A DNA stretch of 64,000 nucleotides from Paraburkholderia fynbosensis. GTDB lineage: Bacteria > Pseudomonadota > Gammaproteobacteria > Burkholderiales > Burkholderiaceae. The position numbers were made by a program, and so were the translations under genes. The notes beneath the pieces were generated by a model. It was not told the origin of the DNA. It did no database searches and saw only the letters and a list, made by a program, of their open reading frames with translations. Every line of letters starts with the position of its first letter. The stretch's first letter is position 1. Positions 61,928 to 64,000 of the stretch are shown here, one piece after another. Where the stretch lies: positions 124,001 through 188,000 of the forward strand of contig NZ_CADIKI010000016.1 in NCBI RefSeq assembly GCF_902859935.1, given 5' to 3'.

Positions 61928-62812
61928 ATGGCGATTCCAGCACGACAGAGGCGGCTTGCCGGCCGCCATGCACTGGTCGATGACATTCCATTCCAGATTC
62001 CAGTCGCTTCCCAGAATTCGCCGGCGCTGATGGCGGTCTTTTCAATCGACCTCGACGCAGCGCGCAGTGTGATCCCGGCCAATGAAGTCCATCCATTCCA
62101 GCTCTGGCGCCGGGGCCTGCTCGTCGTGACCGTGATCGACTATGTCATCACCAACATCGGCCGCTATATCGAATACTCCATCGCGATCGCCTGCACCCAC
62201 GGCCGCCAACCGGCCCCACGCTTGTTGCCGGGCCTTTTCATGAAGACCTTCGGTACCGGGCAGTACGTGGTGGACCTGCCGGTGTCGACCGAGGTTTCGG
62301 TGAAAGGTGGCCGTGGCATCTGGGGCATGCCGAAGCACCAGGCGAACCTCGACTTCGTCATCGGAGAGCAGTGGGTCAGCAGTCAGTACGACCTCGATGG
62401 CCAGATGATGATGCGCATCGACGTGCAGAAGCCCCGGACCGCGTGGTTGCCCGTCAACACCGGGGCAGTCAACTACTGCAGCTTTCGCGGCATGCTGATG
62501 AAGTCGTACATCTATTTCAGGGGCAAGCTCGGATTCTCGCTGTTCGCCGATAGGTCCGCCCGCATGTTTATCGGCGATCACCCGCGCATGGCCTGGCTAA
62601 GGACGCTGGATATCGATCCGAATCCGATCGCCACAGGCTTCTTCCCGTCGACAACCGGCGTGCTGGATGACTACTTCGAGTGCTGGTTCGTGACCAGCGC
62701 CGAGCCGCCGGCTGAGCCCATGCCGGGCCTCGAGACGACGTATCCGCTCGGGCAATCGCAGCAATGGCTCGCGCCGCCAGCCCGGCCGGCAGACTGGGAG
62801 TCCGCGCGATGA
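61928..62812 (+). CDS. Acetoacetate decarboxylase-family protein, 294 aa
   Basis: ATG 61928 (GTG 61925 is possible) after GGGAG. Family features: LMAVFSIDLDAARSVIPANE near the N-terminus, GQYVVDLPVSTEVSVKGGRG, IWGMPKHQANLDF containing the Lys expected at the Schiff-base position, and NYCSFRGMLMKSYIYFRGKL. ADC-like proteins may decarboxylate or, in variant subfamilies, catalyse aldol/dehydration chemistry; which applies is unknown. Its stop overlaps the next start (ATGA). Confidence 0.8.
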   Translation: MAIPARQRRLAGRHALVDDIPFQIPVASQNSPALMAVFSIDLDAARSVIPANEVHPFQLWRRGLLVVTVIDYVITNIGRYIEYSIAIACTHGRQPAPRLLPGLFMKTFGTGQYVVDLPVSTEVSVKGGRGIWGMPKHQANLDFVIGEQWVSSQYDLDGQMMMRIDVQKPRTAWLPVNTGAVNYCSFRGMLMKSYIYFRGKLGFSLFADRSARMFIGDHPRMAWLRTLDIDPNPIATGFFPSTTGVLDDYFECWFVTSAEPPAEPMPGLETTYPLGQSQQWLAPPARPADWESAR

Positions 62813-63300
62813 TCGGCCGCCTGTTGATAGTCAATCACGTGTTCCTGCTGTTGTGCACATCGATGTACCTGGGCACGGGCGGGTCGTTGGTACTCTTTTC
62901 GTTTCCCATTGCCTCGCAGCTCACTCCGGACAACTACTATCTGCAGTTCGTCCCCCAGGTGACGGCAGCCACCGCGTTCTTCACGACGATGACGAAACTG
63001 ATGCTGGCGAGCGGCGTCGTCATGCTCATCGGCGAATGGCGTCAGCCCACGCGCTGGGTACCGATCGTGGTTCTGCTCGGTGTGTTCGTTGCCACGTTTC
63101 TCACATTGAAATGGATTTTCCCGCTCAACGCAGAAATGGCCAGTCACATCAAGGATGCCATCAGGTTGCACGAGGTGCTGAACGAGTGGATGCGGCTCAA
63201 TCGGATACGTGCCGGGTTGTGGTGTATTCAGTGGCTTTCGATGGCCTGGTATTTCGCGCGCTGGACATATCGCATCCGCTATTCAGCGTTGGGGCGATGA
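62809..63300 (+). CDS. Four-helix integral membrane protein, 163 aa
   Basis: ATG 62809 overlaps the ADC stop. Four membrane helices are visible (about 5-30, 55-80, 85-110, 135-155), with a conserved-looking NHVFLLLCTSMYLGTGGSLV at the start and a R/H-rich cytosolic loop (IKDAIRLHEVLNEWMRLNRI). It resembles DUF1772-like or anthrone-oxygenase-like membrane proteins only in size and topology. Coupled on both sides by ATGA overlaps. Confidence 0.72.
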   Translation: MIGRLLIVNHVFLLLCTSMYLGTGGSLVLFSFPIASQLTPDNYYLQFVPQVTAATAFFTTMTKLMLASGVVMLIGEWRQPTRWVPIVVLLGVFVATFLTLKWIFPLNAEMASHIKDAIRLHEVLNEWMRLNRIRAGLWCIQWLSMAWYFARWTYRIRYSALGR

Positions 63301-63680
63301 TGCGATTCCTCATTTTCGAGCGCCGTGCGACGACATTGATAGCGGCCATAACCGTGCTGACGGGAGCCGCCCAGGTCATCGCCTCAAGCTCCTTACTGGC
63401 CCTGATCGCGTATGCACCACCCGATCGGCTCGCAGATCATCTGTTCGCCACGGTAGGGATGTTCATGATGCTGTTCGGCGGCAGTCTGCTGCACGCGCAG
63501 CGGCGCACGGAAGCCCTTGGCGTCGTGCTTCTTTGGGGAGCGTTACAGAAGCTGCTGGCGTCGGCGTTCGTGGCGTGGGGCGTCACGCGAGGCGCATTCA
63601 TTTCCGCGGCACTGCTGGTCGCCATCTTCGACGGAGCCAGCGGCCTGCTTTATCTGGACTTGCGACGCCGCGGAGGATAA
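63297..63680 (+). CDS. Small membrane protein, 127 aa
   Basis: ATG 63297 (a second ATG follows at once) overlaps the previous stop. Three to four hydrophobic helices (TLIAAITVLTGAAQVIASSS, LFATVGMFMMLFGGSLLH, FISAALLVAIFDGASGLLYL) and a basic C-terminus. No family recognised. Part of the same operon. Confidence 0.7.
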   Translation: MMRFLIFERRATTLIAAITVLTGAAQVIASSSLLALIAYAPPDRLADHLFATVGMFMMLFGGSLLHAQRRTEALGVVLLWGALQKLLASAFVAWGVTRGAFISAALLVAIFDGASGLLYLDLRRRGG

Positions 63681-63683
63681 CCG

Positions 63684-64000
63684 ATGGAACGCCTGGCGCG
63701 CATTTGCTTCTGGGGCTACATGCTGATGCTTCTGGGCATCGGCGGAAGCGGGATCTTCATTGCCGCCTGGGAGCTTCCTCACATCTTCGACGTGCGATTG
63801 GATTCGATCCCCGAACCGCACCGGGCTACCTTTCTCAGCCAATATCGCTTTCTCAAAGGGCTCGAGCTGGGCTTCGGTGTGTTTTGCTGGGCCTTCCGGA
63901 ATGAAATCTTCTTGCCTCTCACGGCATCACGCGTGTTTCTCGGCGGCCTGTGCGCCGGTGTCGCGGCTCGGGTACTGAGTTTCATCGTCGATGGCAATCC
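63684..64000 (+). CDS. Membrane protein (DUF4345-like), cut by window edge
   Basis: ATG 63684 with GGAGG 8 nt upstream; 105 codons are visible and the frame is open at the right edge. MERLARICFWGYMLMLLGIG begins a membrane helix, followed by a soluble loop and QYRFLKGLELGFGVFCWAFR, the RFLKGxExGFG pattern recalling DUF4345. The third gene of three consecutive small membrane proteins. Confidence 0.65.
   Translation, partial: MERLARICFWGYMLMLLGIGGSGIFIAAWELPHIFDVRLDSIPEPHRATFLSQYRFLKGLELGFGVFCWAFRNEIFLPLTASRVFLGGLCAGVAARVLSFIVDGN

Noticed and set aside
1..64000. CRISPR array, rRNA, tRNA or origin
   Set aside because: I saw no regularly spaced direct repeats, no rRNA-like stretches and no cloverleaf I could support by reading; a dedicated tRNA scan was not possible.

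Overview
The window reads as Burkholderiaceae chromosome (Burkholderia/Paraburkholderia-like). It is GC-rich, and the recombinase fragment and the IS66 copy look like those of this group. The assignment is from general recognition only; no database search was run.

Layout. (1) 1-7100 is a scarred accessory end. It holds a HAD-family pseudogene with several frameshifts, a small conserved gene, an XRE regulator with two operator-like palindromes, and a tandem-domain gene split by an IS66 element (2190-4658, exact 8-bp target duplication). It then has a truncated tyrosine recombinase butted antisense against a truncated FAD monooxygenase. (2) 7101-34273, minus strand, is an extracellular contractile injection system (eCIS; Afp/PVC/MAC-like). 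In transcription order it encodes a small protein, one sheath, one tube, a zinc-ribbon hub-chaperone-like protein, a disordered protein, a DUF4255/Pvc16 terminator with an added C-terminal region, an AAA+ ATPase, a small protein, a CIS-tube/LysM pair, a hub, a gpV spike, a PAAR-like tip, gp25, two J-type baseplate proteins, a tail-I-type protein, a DUF6519 protein, a DUF6734-like protein and two DUF4157 HExxH proteins. Most junctions overlap by 4 bp or are under 100 nt. A strong sigma-54-type promoter (34315-34330) precedes the first gene, and a sigma-54 activator without a sensor domain (34654-35682) lies just upstream, so the locus looks sigma-54 controlled.

(3) 36170-38857 is a GH15 glucoamylase-like gene. 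(4) 39772-59827 is a dense set of biological-conflict genes. One plus-strand operon encodes TIR, TIR-like, MoxR ATPase, a WD40 membrane protein and a polytopic membrane protein. It is followed by a third DUF4157 protein with an OmpA-like C-terminus and by a SLATT/N-acetylmuramidase pair. Converging on these, a minus-strand operon encodes TIR (frameshifted), calcineurin-like phosphoesterase, CHAT protease, SLOG-like, TRAFs-binding-domain protein and TIR. (5) 60882-64000 is an apparently metabolic operon: alpha/beta hydrolase with a Cys nucleophile elbow, acetoacetate-decarboxylase-family protein and three membrane proteins, the last cut by the window edge.

Working hypothesis (inference): the eCIS makes particles carrying DUF4157-type cargo under sigma-54 control. 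The adjacent island holds sensors and cell-killing effectors. The SLATT-muramidase pair looks like a holin/endolysin cassette that could serve abortive infection or lysis-dependent particle release.
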